DNA from: Geosporobacter ferrireducens
GTDB taxonomy: Bacteria > Bacillota > Clostridia > Peptostreptococcales > Thermotaleaceae
DNA length: 64,000 nucleotides
Direction: 5' to 3'
Assembly (NCBI RefSeq): GCF_001750685.1
Contig: NZ_CP017269.1
Coordinates: forward strand, 310,001 to 374,000
Part shown: in pieces, positions 63,968 to 64,000 of the stretch
Layout of the letters: each line of letters opens with the position of its first letter
How positions within the stretch are numbered: position 1 is the first letter of the stretch
Program-made: the position numbers and the translations under genes
Notes under the pieces: model-generated
Database searches by the model: none
What the model saw: the letters and a program-made list of their open reading frames with translations, nothing else
What the model was told of the DNA's origin: nothing

Positions 63968-64000
63968 GACAATTCCTCCATTCGATGGATTATTGCCCCC

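Overview
The window is a compact, low-GC block of core chromosome from an endospore-forming Firmicute of class Clostridia. The evidence is AT-rich intergenic DNA, strong AGGAGG-type ribosome sites, TTG and GTG starts, and sporulation genes (sigG, spoIVA, an alpha/beta SASP, ylbJ, ymxH-like, yteA-like). Cell-division and lipid genes follow Firmicute order, with clostridial features such as FabK, DUF116, DUF512, DUF5665 and YIEGIA/capping proteins. An Alkaliphilus-like relative is plausible, but the sequence alone does not fix the genus. Nearly everything is on the minus strand, so the natural reading direction is from 64000 down to 1. I see no phage, insertion sequence, CRISPR array or defence island.

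Layout in transcription order. 63967-62187: sigG, ymxH-like and nrdR. 62067-57071: pgeF, the phoP-phoR two-component system, then pstB-phoU behind a three-repeat Pho box, without pstS, pstC or pstA. 56938-50278: a decayed YIEGIA gene with its intact capping partner, then DUF512 radical-SAM protein, der, plsY, gpsA and spoIVA. 49946-49870: tRNA-Pro(GGG). 49732-44377: a small membrane protein, an HlyD-like adaptor, the division cluster yggS-sepF-yggT-ylmH-divIVA, and mtnN. 44165-39304: DUF5665, yteA-like, an unknown gene, lspA, rluD, pyrR and uraA, with two PyrR attenuators. 37487-39271 (plus strand): rqcH. 37247-21225: dapF, yicC-remA-gmk-rpoZ-coaBC-priA-def-fmt-DUF116-zinc protease-rsmB, then prpC-prkC-rsgA-rpe-thiN.

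From 21099 to 1: a tandem pair of roughly 50-residue membrane proteins; divergent rpmB; the asp23-like, DAK2 and recG genes; the SASP gene; rsmD-coaD with a coiled-coil gene; ylbJ and tmcAL on the plus strand around an MBL hydrolase; ackA; DUF177-rpmF; and the fatty-acid operon fapR-plsX-fabH-fabK-fabD-fabG-acpP-fabF. rnc follows, and then the first 28 codons of an ELP3-like radical-SAM gene cut by the window edge.

The main integrative observation is regulatory. fapR starts behind a textbook promoter whose -10 and start region carry overlapping TTAGTA/TACTAA palindromes. A second, imperfect copy lies just downstream of a TATAAT box in front of DUF512-der-plsY-gpsA. This would place both halves of early phospholipid synthesis (PlsX acyl-phosphate supply, and PlsY plus glycerol-3-phosphate supply) under one malonyl-CoA sensor. 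Other items of interest are the YIEGIA gene with an internal deletion, the Pho box directly on a pstB-phoU unit, the tandem small membrane genes, and an orphan plus-strand terminator-like structure near 15741-15770. I found no clearly unprecedented system; most of the window is ordinary housekeeping.
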